Assembly: GCF_963678635.1 (NCBI RefSeq)
Contig: NC_087071.1
Coordinates: 40,687,797 to 40,751,796, forward strand
Length of the DNA stretch: 64,000 bases
Reading direction: 5' to 3'
From: Symsagittifera roscoffensis
Lineage: Eukaryota > Xenacoelomorpha > Acoela > Convolutidae
Part shown: positions 43,570 to 53,899 of the stretch, one piece after another
Layout: each line of letters starts with the position of its first letter
How positions within the stretch are numbered: position 1 is the stretch's first letter
Program-made: the position numbers and the translations under genes
The notes under the pieces: model-generated
Told to the model about the DNA's origin: nothing
The model's database searches: none
The model's input: the letters and a program-made list of their open reading frames with translations, nothing else

Positions 43570-46097
43570 TATTCTAGCCCCGATTTTCGATATGCCGATG
43601 GCTTTCCCGTCACCATTTTTACAGTGTTACAATTCCCGGTCTTTGTCGAGCCCTGTACAGCCTCTGGTGTTGGTTTTGATCCAGCTAATGCTTCGTTGAA
43701 ATTCTGTCTTTCGATCTCCAGCTTTAGTCGTTGCTCTATTTCTTTCGCAGCCAGATCCTGTTTCACTTTGGTAATTGCTTCCGTCGCCGCTTTCTCATAA
43801 TTTATCTCTAGAGAGTTCCCGGCTGCGGATTCTATCGCACCATTAACATGTGTTACAGCTTTCACTGTTTTCGTCGGGAATTCCGTGCTTGGTGCTCCTA
43901 AGTTCCTAGATTCAAACTCGTTTTGTCTATTCCGCTGATTCTGCACCGCCGCTAATGCCAACTTATGTTTGGGGTGACTCTGGTCCTTGAGCGCTTCCCA
44001 GAACAAGGGACAATCCATTCTGAAGTGCCCTTCTTGGTTACAGAAGAAGCATCTCGCTCCTATCTTGATGATTAAGCCACTATAGTACTCGTGTTCCTCC
44101 ATCTGGCTCATGTCCTCCTCATCCGGTGCGTATCCTAGACTCTTCATGCCTTGTTTGTATGTTGTGCAGTCAGCCACGTGGTGATCCGCCGACCCGCAGT
44201 TCGCGCATGATCTGCGCTTGTCCATGTCATCTCTAGGCTTGTACCATGACGACCTCTGAGGTTGGCTTCCCCCTTGCGTGTTTCTGTTTTCTGAATATGA
44301 GTATTTCTTGGGCTTCATCAGCATGTATTCCCTTGATTTCTGTCTCATTTCTTCTGGGGTCGGTGCGCTGTCTTTCGACAATGTATAATATGTTGCTAAC
44401 ATTGTTCTTAAGTCATCACTTTTTACCCCATCAATGAACTTTGAGGCAATGCTAAAGTTTCTTCTGTTTGTCGACTCCTCTGGGTCACTCCTTCTTCTCA
44501 AGCTCTCAATGTCATCTAGGAACCGATCAATTGACTCATCGTCCCTCTGCCTTCTCTTTTCAAATCGCATCATCGCTTGGTGACCCTTCATGCCTGACCC
44601 GAATCGATTCATCAATATTTCGAAGATTTTGTCCGCGGTATCGCGTTCTTCTTCTTTCTTTGCAACCCATCATTTTAATGCCGTGCCTTCCAAGTTGCTG
44701 AGTATGGCTGTGCATGCTTGTCTTTCATCATTTAAGTTATCTTGCTCTAGGTGTAATCTCATCACTTCCACCCAAGTGTCAATGCATCCATCGGAGTCGT
44801 CTTTGAATTCTTTTGGCTTCTTGAAAGTTTTTCTTGATTTTCCGTCTCTCCTATCGCTCGAGTCAGTGTTCCTCGTGGCGAAGGCCTCTAGAGTCCTGTT
44901 CATCATCTCCCAAGTGCTTGCCCACGTCATGGCATCCGGACCTGCGTTGCTGTTAGCTGTTGAGTCCCCCAGACCACTCATTGTGTTTGATGTTCCATTT
45001 TTCATGATTGTTTTTGCAGCCGTTGGTGCTGTGCTTACCGCTTCCCGGGTTAAAGGCAACGGTGTCGATTGCCGTTTGTTCCTTTGTGGTTCTATAAAGT
45101 CAACTCTGGTGCCTTGCGTGCGATCCGCTGCCGGTCTTTCTTGTGAGGTAGAATTTCTCAAGATTGCATCCAATTTCGCCTGTATTGCACACGAACTTTC
45201 GGCCTGATTCCTGTTCATTGTGTCTATTCTCTTTTCCAGGCTATCTAATTGGCTGTTGACATCATCATATCGGTTTTTCAACTGTTGCATATCTTTTTTG
45301 ATGTTCTTGTCTCTTTCTTCATTGGTGGCATCTACCTTGTCCGACATCTGCTGGAGTCTCTCGTCTGTCGCCTTAGCCAGGTTAAAATAACTATCCAGAT
45401 ACTCGTGTTTGTTGTATTTCAACTCTTTCCTTATTAAGTCTCTATCTTACTCACTGTACTTTAGTTTCTTGTCGATCTGATTTAGTTTTGTCATCAGGTC
45501 GCCAAGCTCAAGAGTAGCTGTTTCATGATCAGCCGTTGTCTTGTTTTCGGCTGTCGCTTCCTTTCTGGCTTGTTCTTCCTTTAGGTCGGCTTCTGTCGCC
45601 TTCGTGCTCACTGTCCCAAATGTTCGTGCTCTTTCAGTTTTTGATTCTTCGGCCGTGTTGTCTTTCGATTTCATTCCGACCATCATCGCCAACTTTTCTG
45701 TAAAAGATGTCTTCTTTACTTGAGAGTCGTCTTTCACCGTTTCTCGGGTATTGCCTGTTGTGTCTTCCAACGCGTCTATCGGCGAAAACTCCACGGTTTT
45801 TGGATTCTGATCTTCCATATGGGGCATCGGTGTGGATTCCGTTGTCTTCTTCTCCACTTCATCTACGCTCTGGTCTGGTGTCTCTAGATCGATTTCAATT
45901 GTGGGCTCCACCTGTTTGTCTTTAGCACCTTCTCTCGTCTTGTTCTCGGTACTACTCCTCGTGCTGACCATGCTAACTGAAAAGTTATCTTTTGTTTTCC
46001 TTGGGCCCATTGATGTCGTTCCGCGCAGCGACGAGTTATATTTCGTGTTTGATCCACTTGACCTTTTTTCGAGCACCGGTACCCTACTCCGTCTCAT
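43569..46097 (-). pseudogene. Element B gag, interrupted by two in-frame stops
   Basis: One frame runs from 46097 to 43569 but is cut by TAA at 45447-45449 and TGA at 44670-44672. The first part (216 codons) is charged. The middle has a coiled-coil-like run (ATDERLQQMSDKVDATNEER). Next comes the capsid-like segment (FEKRRQRDDESIDRFLDDIE, SKFIDGVKSDDLRTMLATYY). Two CCHC knuckles follow: CANCGSADHHVADC and CFFCNQEGHFRMDC. The end lies one base over the next ATG. Gag packages RNA and forms the particle. The two nonsense codons would prevent full-length product. Confidence 0.85.
43602..43608 (-). promoter_or_regulatory. Candidate -1 frameshift heptamer GGGAAAG
   Basis: In the gag frame the bases read G GGA AAG, the X XXY YYZ pattern. 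A -1 slip here enters exactly the frame that holds the protease, 33 bases before the gag TAA. Element C lacks a frame change at this point, so a simple indel in B is the alternative. Confidence 0.4.
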
Positions 46098-46439
46098 TAT
46101 TTCTATTTACAATTGCTCTTATTTACAATATTATTATATACACAATTCTATTCTAAGAATAAAATCTATTATGAAAAAAACATTTTTTTTTTAAAGAAAT
46201 ATACGACGTGATAAAAACCTTGTTCCCAGTTCTCTTTCAAAACCTTTCGAGAAACTTTCTTTATTTGTGGTCTCAACCGTACCGGGTTCCGACTAGTATT
46301 GTTCTGTTCTAATTCTGTCTTAAAACACTTATTGTAATTTTACTTCAATTTTTATACCGTCCCAAGACTTCCAGTTACCGTCCCTACTCTTCTTTGTACC
46401 GTCCCAGGCTTCTTTCTACTGTCCCAAGACTGTTCGGTA
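46098..46439 (-). other. Element B leader next to gag
   Basis: AT-rich leader between minisatellite and gag start. No ORF. Confidence 0.5.
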
Positions 46440-47085
46440 CTGTCCCAGTACTTTCCGTCAGTGTCCCAAGACCCCTGTCCTGAGAGTACTATCCCAGGAC
46501 CACTGTCCCAGGACTGTCCCAAGAGTACTGCCCCAAGGTTAGTGTCCCAACACTACTGTCCCAAGACTAGTTTCCCAAGGCTAGTGTACCAAGACTACTG
46601 TCCTAAGACTACTGTCCCAAGGCTAGTGTCCCAAGACTACTGTCCCAAGCTACTGTCCCAAGGCTAGTGTCCCAAGGCTACTGTCCCGAGACTAGTGTCC
46701 CAAGGCTAGTGTCCCAAGACCACTGTCCCAAGACTACTGTCCCAAGGCTAGTGTCCCAAGACTACTGTCCCAAGGCTAGTGTCCCAAGACCACTGTCCCA
46801 AGACCACTATCCCAAGACCACTGTCCCAAGGCTACTGTCCCTAGACCACTGTCCCAAGACCGTACCGTCCCAAGACTGTACTGTTCAAGGCTGTACTGTC
46901 CCAAGACTATACCAAGACTGCTCTGGTCCAAGACTGTCCCAGGACTGCACTGTCCCAAGACTGTCCCCAGACTGCACTGTCCCAAGACTTCTTTGGCGCT
47001 GTCCCAAGACTTCTTTGGCACTGTCCCAAGACTTCCTTGGCACTGTCCCAAGACTTCTCTGGTACTGTCCCAAGACTGTTGACAA
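46440..47085. repeat. Minisatellite, 14-bp unit, in element B leader
   Basis: The unit CTACTGTCCCAAGG (variants CTAGTGTCCCAAGA and CCACTGTCCCAAGA) repeats without a break for most of the tract. Toward 47000-47080 it changes to a 22-bp unit, CCCAAGACTTCTTTGGCACTGT. Because 14 is not a multiple of three, all frames are open on both strands; the resulting frames are not genes. Confidence 0.92.
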
Positions 47086-47877
47086 GTGTCTGAGCGGTGG
47101 GACCTCTTTCTTCTTCGTTATGGGGACTTCTTGATTCACTGTACCTTGTACCACCACTCAAGCTCTAGTAAAATTTTCCCAAAAACCCTCTCTTAAAGGC
47201 CAAATGCTGACCCCCCCCCCTTTTTTTTTTTTTAGTTACCTCTTTTTCAATGTTCCAAGCAACTTGAAACCAAAACCTGTGCGCAGGTATGTTGTGATCA
47301 CCTGTTCGTGTAAAAGCTAAACACAAATCCTCACCAAAATGCAACAAAAATTCTAAGCTAGAAAAAGTAATAAAAACAGATAGATGAACCCACCTAAAAT
47401 TCAAAGGTGACAAATGTCTACCTTTTGTCGAAAAAAAATTGTCTGGTACCTAATTGCCACGCGTTTTCCTCCCCCCAACTAATAATCTTATTGGGTATCA
47501 CCAGAATTGTCTATGTCCGTTCCCCCCTACCAATCCGACCAGGGTACCTGCCTTAACTCGAGTTTAAATTTCGATATCCACCTATTTTTACCAACGCGTG
47601 TTAATGACTAATGTAACTAAATCAACGATGTCGATTGATTAGTTACTCTAGTTTCCCCCCTTTTTACAATTTGCAACCGCCAACCTCTAACCTAACCAGC
47701 CCCCCTTCTAACCTCCCCCCTTTTTAGCCCCCCTTCTTAAGCCTAAAATTACCTTAAGCGCCGGGTGCTAAACCTCTCAAGAGAAAACCGTAGACCTGTC
47801 TCCAGGCCTGCTTAAGTAAAAACGTTCCTCAAAACTGGGGGATTTCGCTTATCCAATTTTACACTTATCTCCTATAA
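47086..47877 (-). other. Element B leader adjoining the 5' LTR
   Basis: C-rich on the plus strand (several CCCCCC runs, 47205-47222 and 47530-47760). No coding frame. A primer-binding site is expected here; I could not match one to a tRNA end. Confidence 0.5.
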
Positions 47878-49471
47878 TGTAATGTGGATTTTAACGATAC
47901 CCGTTCTGCCTAACTTGGGAACTCGAGAACTGCCAAATCCTTCTTGGCTACTTTCCCACTCGACTGGTCACCTCTTCCAGTCCAGTCTCCTATTGGTTCA
48001 GCTCAAGTGCTCCTGAACCACTTTCCCACTCGGCTGGTCACCTCGTCCAGTCAAGTCTCCTTGTTGTCCAGCTAAGTTCCAAGCTATCTGAAAACCCTTG
48101 ACAACGCCCCACACTCGGGCACTTTATTGAGGTTACTGGGTTAAATTGCTAGGTTGATCGAAACGATCGAACTTGTAAAACAGTATGGGTATACTATTTA
48201 ATTAATATAAAGGTTTGATCCAACTAATCTGGTGTCAAGGTCACTGTCTTTTTTCGTTTTATGGTTTTTGTTCCTTTTTCTTTTCTTTTTTGGTTTTTGT
48301 TTCGCTTTTTGTCTTTTTGCTCGTGTTTTTGTCCCCCTAGTTGCTCCCCCTTTACTCGGTTAGCTAAGCCTCGTTCGGAGAGCGTGCCAGGAAGTTTTCT
48401 CGAGTTTTCTTAAAAAGCTATCACGGTACAACCGGAAGGTTCGCACGTTCCTGCCGAGCCGTACCACCGGTACTCTAGAATGACCATGCAGCCCGAAGCT
48501 GTCTCAAGTGGGTTCGACTCCGTAGTCTTGATGTCGTAAACACCCAGGAGCGCCATAAAAACACTATGTAACATTCGTCTACTGTAGTCACACATGAGGC
48601 TTAAGAAAAATAGGCCCTATAACCATTGGCTCAAGAGTCAGGGACACTATCTCTTGTGTTTTTCTACCTCAAATCTATCGGAGCCAATTCGGTTCGCTTG
48701 TGACATGAGACTACGACCCGTTACAGCTTAAAGGCTACTACCAAAATATCCCCCCAATCTAGAAATAAGAACGTCCCCATACTTAGGTCTCTAGATACCC
48801 AAAATACATGAACGCCGTTAAAAACCGGGTCAGAACAATCCGTTAAGTTACTTTTTATCAGACACTGGAACTTTGATCCATTTCAGATGGATCAACCTAA
48901 AACTCGCCTTACCTCAACATAACAATCATAAAACACACTCTAGAAAATTAAATTGAGTACTCACATCGTAGCACGCTCAAGAACTGGGAGTAATTAAGTC
49001 GGTAATCAACTCGAGAATTAAATAATTTAACTAAATGAGTTTAATGTTTATCAGTTTCAATAACAGGACCAAGTTTGAACTCTAGAGTATGGTTTCTCGT
49101 GAACCATTGGGACACTCAAGCTGTCCACCTTTCCATCGAAGGTTCACTCTAGTTCAGTTTGAATGATAATCCAGTCGAGTAATAATAGTCCAATTCTCGG
49201 GAACACGCTTCCTTCTGTTTCAGATAGGACAGCTCTACTCTAGTTTTATTGTGACGGAAATTGCGAATGGCAATTTCCTACTGCTTTGTCTGGCAACTTT
49301 CCCGCGATTGTTACTCGATCGTTCTGATTTCTCTTTTTCGGTTTTCAGTTATCGCGAGAAAATTGTGCATGACAGGCTCCATTCGAATTTTTGAAAAATC
49401 AAATTTCACTCCAAAATTAAGCGTTCTTGTTTTTCTCAAGGTCAAACTTCCAAATATGACCGACCTGCACA
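47878..49471 (-). repeat. Element B 5' LTR (left edge approximate)
   Basis: The right end GACCTGCACA at 49471 corresponds to the 3' LTR end at 27505 and is followed by TTTAA. 48572-49471 is nearly identical to 26601-27505. To the left only short blocks are shared (for example CACCCAGGAGCGCC at 48541 and 26282), with strong divergence between. The left edge at TGTAATGTGG is a guess from the expected length. Confidence 0.7.
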
Positions 49472-49476
49472 TTTAA
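49472..49476. repeat. Candidate TSD of element B, right (TTTAA)
   Basis: It matches 25594-25598. See that entry for the caveat. Confidence 0.6.
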
Positions 49477-50072
49477 TATGTTTTTTGTGACAGTTATATA
49501 CTAAATCCATTGGAGCTGGATTGACTTTTTCTTCTTTCTAGCTACTCATGCTCTGAAAAACTATATAAAATCGGGGTTGTTTCAACTATTCAGGGCATCA
49601 CAGCAGCTAAAAGTTTGTTTTACATTCTCACACAGTGTGATAGTTTCTGGGCACCGGGCCTCAAATTCCATTCTCCCTCAGAGATAACGCTCTTATCTCC
49701 CCAATCTCGTGGCACGGGAGGAAACGGATTCACCCCGTCTGTCCCATTTAAGCCTCCTTTCTTCCTATCTGCTTCAGCTAAGTATCTTATCGTGTCTGAT
49801 CGTCACGACAAGAGATTTCATTTTTTCTCGCGCTTCTTTCCAACTTGTTTTTTCAGCGTTCTCGTTTGTTCTTTTTGTTATTCTCTTTACTGGTTCTAAA
49901 TGGCCGTTCCCGCATTTCTCAGAAAGAATCCGCTGAGAATCGAAAATTTAAAATTTAAAAGTTCTTGAAAATTCTGACCCTCCTTTTCACAACGAATTCG
50001 TCTCTAACGCCACTAATGTCCATTTCGTTCTCGTCGGAGAGTTCGACTGTGCCAATCCTGGTGAATGGCGCA
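49477..50072 (-). repeat. LTR remnant, probably the rest of A1's 5' LTR
   Basis: Blocks match element C's LTR in order: CAGGGCATCACAGCAGCTAA (49592) with GGACATGACAAGAAGCTAA, AAATGGCCGTTCCCGCATTT (49899) with AATGGCCGTTTCAGCATTT, and a final CTGGTGAATGGCGCA (50058-50072) with CTGGTCGAATGTCACA. Its position just outside B suggests it was continuous with 24561-25598 before B inserted. Confidence 0.55.
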
Positions 50073-51060
50073 GTGCCTGATATTCGTTCACCAGCTCTGT
50101 TATTCTCATAGTCTTCCAAATGAGACACCTCGTAATAGGAATTTCTACAAACAGTATAACAATCATGACATGTAACAATCATGAGCAGATATAGAATCCT
50201 CTATAATTGGCCCTATCCTTTGTATACGGGGGTGCAGATCACTGCGTAAGACGCAATTCATAGTCAATTCAATAGTGATTTTGTAAAGGTGGGACGGTTG
50301 AAGCAAATACCTTTAATGACAACGCATTAAATGCTGACTTGATTTAATAATTTTGTTTTTTGATGTATTTATATAATGCTGGTATGGGCCCTATCCAGCT
50401 TGTGCACGACCGTATCTAAACGGAAGGGGCCCCCTTATAATTTACCTTTTTTTCTATCATGATATAATTGACTGTTACGGGTCTTCGATTGTTACGTATC
50501 GTTTATTGTTCCGACTTTCGATACGAAAGTAATAGAATATTTTTTCCGGAGTGGGTTTTTTTTTCTTCAGACAAATTTCGACTTTTTAACTAGCCATTTT
50601 TGACGGATTTTTTTATATCATTCAAAAAGTGTTGTTGTCCTGATCTTAAATTTGAAACGATATTTCACCTGTGACCATTTTTCGTAAAGTTATGAGGGTT
50701 TAAAGATCAACATTTTGGCTAATTTGGGACAATCAATGCGCGATATATTTCGCGCTATTACCGCGTAAGCGGATATTTAATCCGTCTTAGAAATCGTTCC
50801 AAATTGGTTGAAAGAAGCATATTTGCCACAATTGATATGTTACAATTAGCGAAATCTATTCTTTTGTAGTCTATATTGTAGTCATTTTCATGGAAAAAAA
50901 AATGAAAATTTTAGAAAAAAAAAATTTCTTTTTTTTAAATTTAATTTGTTAATGATATTTATGTATTACTGCTCCATAAACCTTAAAAGGCAGTTGGAAC
51001 ATTCAGGGCTTCGTCCTGATACGAGCAGTCTTGTTTCATTTCAAATTAAATTGAAACGCA
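50073..51060. other. No gene seen
   Basis: AT-rich DNA between the LTR remnant and the LINE fragment. No coding frame or clear repeat. Confidence 0.4.
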
Positions 51061-51070
51061 TTCTGGTCTA

Positions 51071-52033
51071 TTGGAAGTCACTAGTGGTGTTCCCCAAGGA
51101 TCACTTTTAGGACCACTGCTCTTTTGCATTTTTATTAACGACCTACCTGAAGTACTCAAATTCTCTGAACCATATATTTTTGCGGATGATCTTAAACTAC
51201 TTTCCATCAAAAAAACATCAATTGAAATTCAAGAAGATCTGGACAAAATTCAGCAATGGGTAACTGAAAACAAAATGGAATTAGCACTAGATAAATGTGC
51301 AAAAGTAAGTTTTAGGGGCGGAGACGCTAACTCTATGCTTTTTGGTGTAGTGCTTGGAACATCGATGGTTGTGAAAGATCTGGGAATTTTTGTGTCGGGC
51401 GATTTAAGTTGGAAGGTACACATTGAAACAAGATTAAAGAAGGCAAACCAAGTACTGTACCTCCTGAGAAGAAACCTATCAGCAAAGATAAATACGTTTG
51501 TAAAGTTAGGCCTGTATAAGTCACTAATACTCCCAGTGTTATTATACGGACTCTCATGTACATATATATCGAGGGGGGATCAATTGCAGTTGGAGCGATT
51601 TCAAAAGAAAGTAATCCGTTGGATCACTGAAAATAAAACGGGAGTGTACCTCAACGAACTACGCTTGCTAAACATTTTACCCCTGCCCATGTTCATCCAG
51701 CTAAATAACATCTTACTTCTTGCCAGTCTTGATTCTAATGAACGAAATGAAATAGTGTTAAACAGGCGAACCACACAGGCTAGAAATACAGAAATTTTTG
51801 AGATGCGAAAAGTGAGAACGGAAAAAGCGAGAAACGAATTTGTTTTCAGAACCAGTAGGATTGTAAATCGATTAGAACCATATATTCATTTTGATAAACG
51901 AATCGGCCTCAAGACGAGAATTTTAAACACGATGTGGAAATTTGTAAACGAGAGATTTTCAGAAATGACAACGTGCACGTGGCAATTATTCTGTGATTGT
52001 ATCACGTGCAGAAACAAGTGGACATTGTTTTAG
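51071..52033 (+). CDS. LINE reverse transcriptase, C-terminal part
   Basis: A 320-codon frame. RT motifs are SGVPQGSLLGPLLFCIFIND (motif 4) and PYIFADDLKLL with the catalytic FADD (motif 5), then WVTENKMELALDKCA and DLGIFVSGDLSWKVHI. The C-terminal end has CDCITCRNKW. The first half of the palm and the endonuclease are missing. Motif spelling fits the Jockey/CR1 group. The frame is uninterrupted, so the insertion may be fairly young, but the element is truncated and could not move alone. Confidence 0.85.
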   Translation: MEVTSGVPQGSLLGPLLFCIFINDLPEVLKFSEPYIFADDLKLLSIKKTSIEIQEDLDKIQQWVTENKMELALDKCAKVSFRGGDANSMLFGVVLGTSMVVKDLGIFVSGDLSWKVHIETRLKKANQVLYLLRRNLSAKINTFVKLGLYKSLILPVLLYGLSCTYISRGDQLQLERFQKKVIRWITENKTGVYLNELRLLNILPLPMFIQLNNILLLASLDSNERNEIVLNRRTTQARNTEIFEMRKVRTEKARNEFVFRTSRIVNRLEPYIHFDKRIGLKTRILNTMWKFVNERFSEMTTCTWQLFCDCITCRNKWTLF

Positions 52034-52079
52034 AGAAGACGCCGGGACCAAGAATCCCAACAGCAGTGCTGTGAATCCC

Positions 52080-52106
52080 CAACAACAACAACAACAACAA
52101 CAACAA
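52080..52106. repeat. (CAA)n tail of the LINE
   Basis: Nine CAA units directly follow the LINE 3' untranslated sequence. Confidence 0.85.
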
Positions 52107-53084
52107 TTGGCACTCGAAATCAGATGCTACATATTATGGAAACCGAAAACTCAGATTCAAAACTTGTAACATTCGCCCGGAAGATACATATCGACGGATA
52201 ACAAAACTAAGTCTTAAGACGACTGGCTAGCGTCTAAACAGAGCTTTGCATGCTTTTCACCGTCTCTACCAAGCCAGTACTTTTCGGTGGTCTTTCTAAC
52301 ATCGGGTCGACAAAAACGTTACTGTTCTCCGGCTTCGACCAGAACGCTCAAATTAACTAGATTACATGCAGAAATAGTGAGCTCATGGCTGGGTCTCAGT
52401 ATCCCCAGACCACGAGGTCACTCCTAAAAGCAGGGCTACTACTTATTATATTACTATTGTTTTTGTTCAGTAGATAAAAATCATCATCTCCATCGAAGAT
52501 GGATCAACCCTTTCCCCCACTCCTAGCTTCTCATCCTTATCAAAATGAATCCAGTTGTTAATTAAATTCAATTCAGGACATGACAAGAAGCTAAAAGTTT
52601 ATATAAAAGGCTAAAAGTTCCAGTCCCAAAACCCTTCCGGACTCTTGAATCCAGTGAATCAAGCTCCTTAAGTTCAACTTCACACCAATCCGGAAGGCTG
52701 GTTCTCACCCTTCACCGTTGTTGGCAACGGCCTTGCAACTATTGTAGCAGCACAATAGTTGCAACTTGGAACGTTCTCTGCTATTGTAGTTCGTTGTCGT
52801 TTTTCTTCAATCTCGATTTTCGTTCTGTTCGCTATCACAGATAAAGTTGTTCTCTTTTTTCACTCGTTTTTTGTTAAAATGGCCGTTTCAGCATTTCTCA
52901 ATAATATGACGTCATCATTCGAATTTTTGAAATTTTAAAATACTGGAATGTTCCAGCCTTCACCGTTTGGCTAAACGTTCCAATAACGCCCTTAGTTCTT
53001 AAAAACCAACAATCCGTAAGGCTTACTGCTAAAATTCCGAATTCTGCAGAGATTGCATTTTGGCCATTCTGGTCGAATGTCACA
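52107..53084 (-). repeat. Element C 3' LTR, portion right of the LINE
   Basis: The right end GTCACA at 53084 abuts the polypurine tract TACTCCCCGGAC exactly as in B. The interior is a diverged homologue of B's LTR (TGTAACATTCGCCCGGAAG at 52166 with TGTACTATTCGCCCAAAC at 26310; GGCTGGGTCTCAGTATCCCC at 52388 with AGCTGGGTCCAGCTCCCC). The other LTR edge was not found; the LINE may have split it. Confidence 0.65.
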
Positions 53085-53096
53085 TACTCCCCGGAC
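53085..53096 (-). promoter_or_regulatory. Element C polypurine tract
   Basis: Sense GTCCGGGGAGTA directly before the LTR start TGTGAC. Same tract as B. Confidence 0.8.
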
Positions 53097-53899
53097 AGTC
53101 CGGTCAATGTCCTCATTGAATCGCGCAATGTTCTAAATGGTTACAGTGTCATCGAACAGAATTTACAAAATGCACGAAATTACTTTTATCTACGTCACAT
53201 CGACTCACTGCAGAATATAAATGGCATCATACTACATCACTATAGCCTTCAAATTCTTTCATTAATCTGCACATTGAGGATATGACTTAAGATAAAATAT
53301 TGATTCTGACTTCCAGTGTCAATGTCCCGATTAAAACTTCTTCTCTTATATTTAAAAGGTGTTGGCTTGCCGGACAGTCCTGCCAACCAACAAGCTAAAA
53401 TTATCCTACTACGCTCCTTCCCTTCGGAAATCTTGCTTGTTTATTGTCCTGAATATTAAAACTAAGAAACTTTGTGGTTAGAAAGAACAATGCAACAACC
53501 TCCCTCTTCAAGAGATTACTCAAGCCTTCCACGTCACCACAAAGTAATCAATATTCCTAAGTGATTAAAAACAATCATGCAGGCTGGAATATTTAAATAT
53601 ACTCTTCCCTTAAGCCTTTCTAAATAAATAATAAGTGTCTCTAAAGCCACTTCTGCTAAAATCAAATTGCAAATTTATAAATGCAACAATTTCAAAACTC
53701 AACAAAATGTTTCAGTTTTCAATTACAACTTGGTTGCTTGGTTTCTCACTTGAGTTTTTCACACACACAAAACAATTCTGAGTTTTGACTTTTCTTCATC
53801 ATCCCTTTGTTCTCTTCTTTTTTCGTCGTTTAGAAGTTCTAAAACTTCTAAATTCTTCTAATTTTTTTTCTTGCTGCCTCTTGTTTTCTCGACCATTCG
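53097..53899 (-). other. Element C 3' untranslated region
   Basis: About 800 AT-rich bases, no gene. A plus-strand frame at 53785-53973 is chance. Confidence 0.5.

Larger units (their letters stand above)
25599..49471 (-). mobile_element. Element B: giant Ty3/gypsy-like LTR retrotransposon (~23.9 kb)
   Basis: A complete but mutated element on the minus strand. Sense order: 5' LTR (~47878-49471), leader with minisatellite, gag (46097-43569), protease-RT-RNase H (43569-40210), integrase plus macrodomain-like tail (40186-37295), SGNH-hydrolase ORF (36844-33923), orphan ORF (33887-27933), polypurine tract and 3' LTR (25599-27505). Domain order protease-RT-RNase H-integrase and YVDD place it in Ty3/gypsy. 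The internal region of about 20 kb is several times the usual length. At least four in-frame stops and several frameshifts are visible, so it cannot now make all its proteins. Confidence 0.85.
51061..52106 (+). mobile_element. 5'-truncated CR1/Jockey-like LINE
   Basis: It encodes the C-terminal half of a non-LTR reverse transcriptase and ends in a (CAA)n tail. The 5' edge just before the ORF is abrupt, as expected from incomplete reverse transcription. It sits next to, and probably inside, the LTR of element C. Confidence 0.8.

Noticed and set aside
46440-47085. CRISPR-like array
   Set aside because: The units are contiguous with no unique spacers, and the DNA is from an animal.
46667-47134. 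Long open frames on both strands within the 14-bp repeat
   Set aside because: The unit length is not a multiple of three and lacks stop codons in any frame, so repeats alone produce these frames.
47835-47860. Primer-binding site candidate ending in CCA near 47845
   Set aside because: The plus-strand bases before CCA do not resemble the T arm and acceptor end of any tRNA, and the LTR edge here is uncertain.
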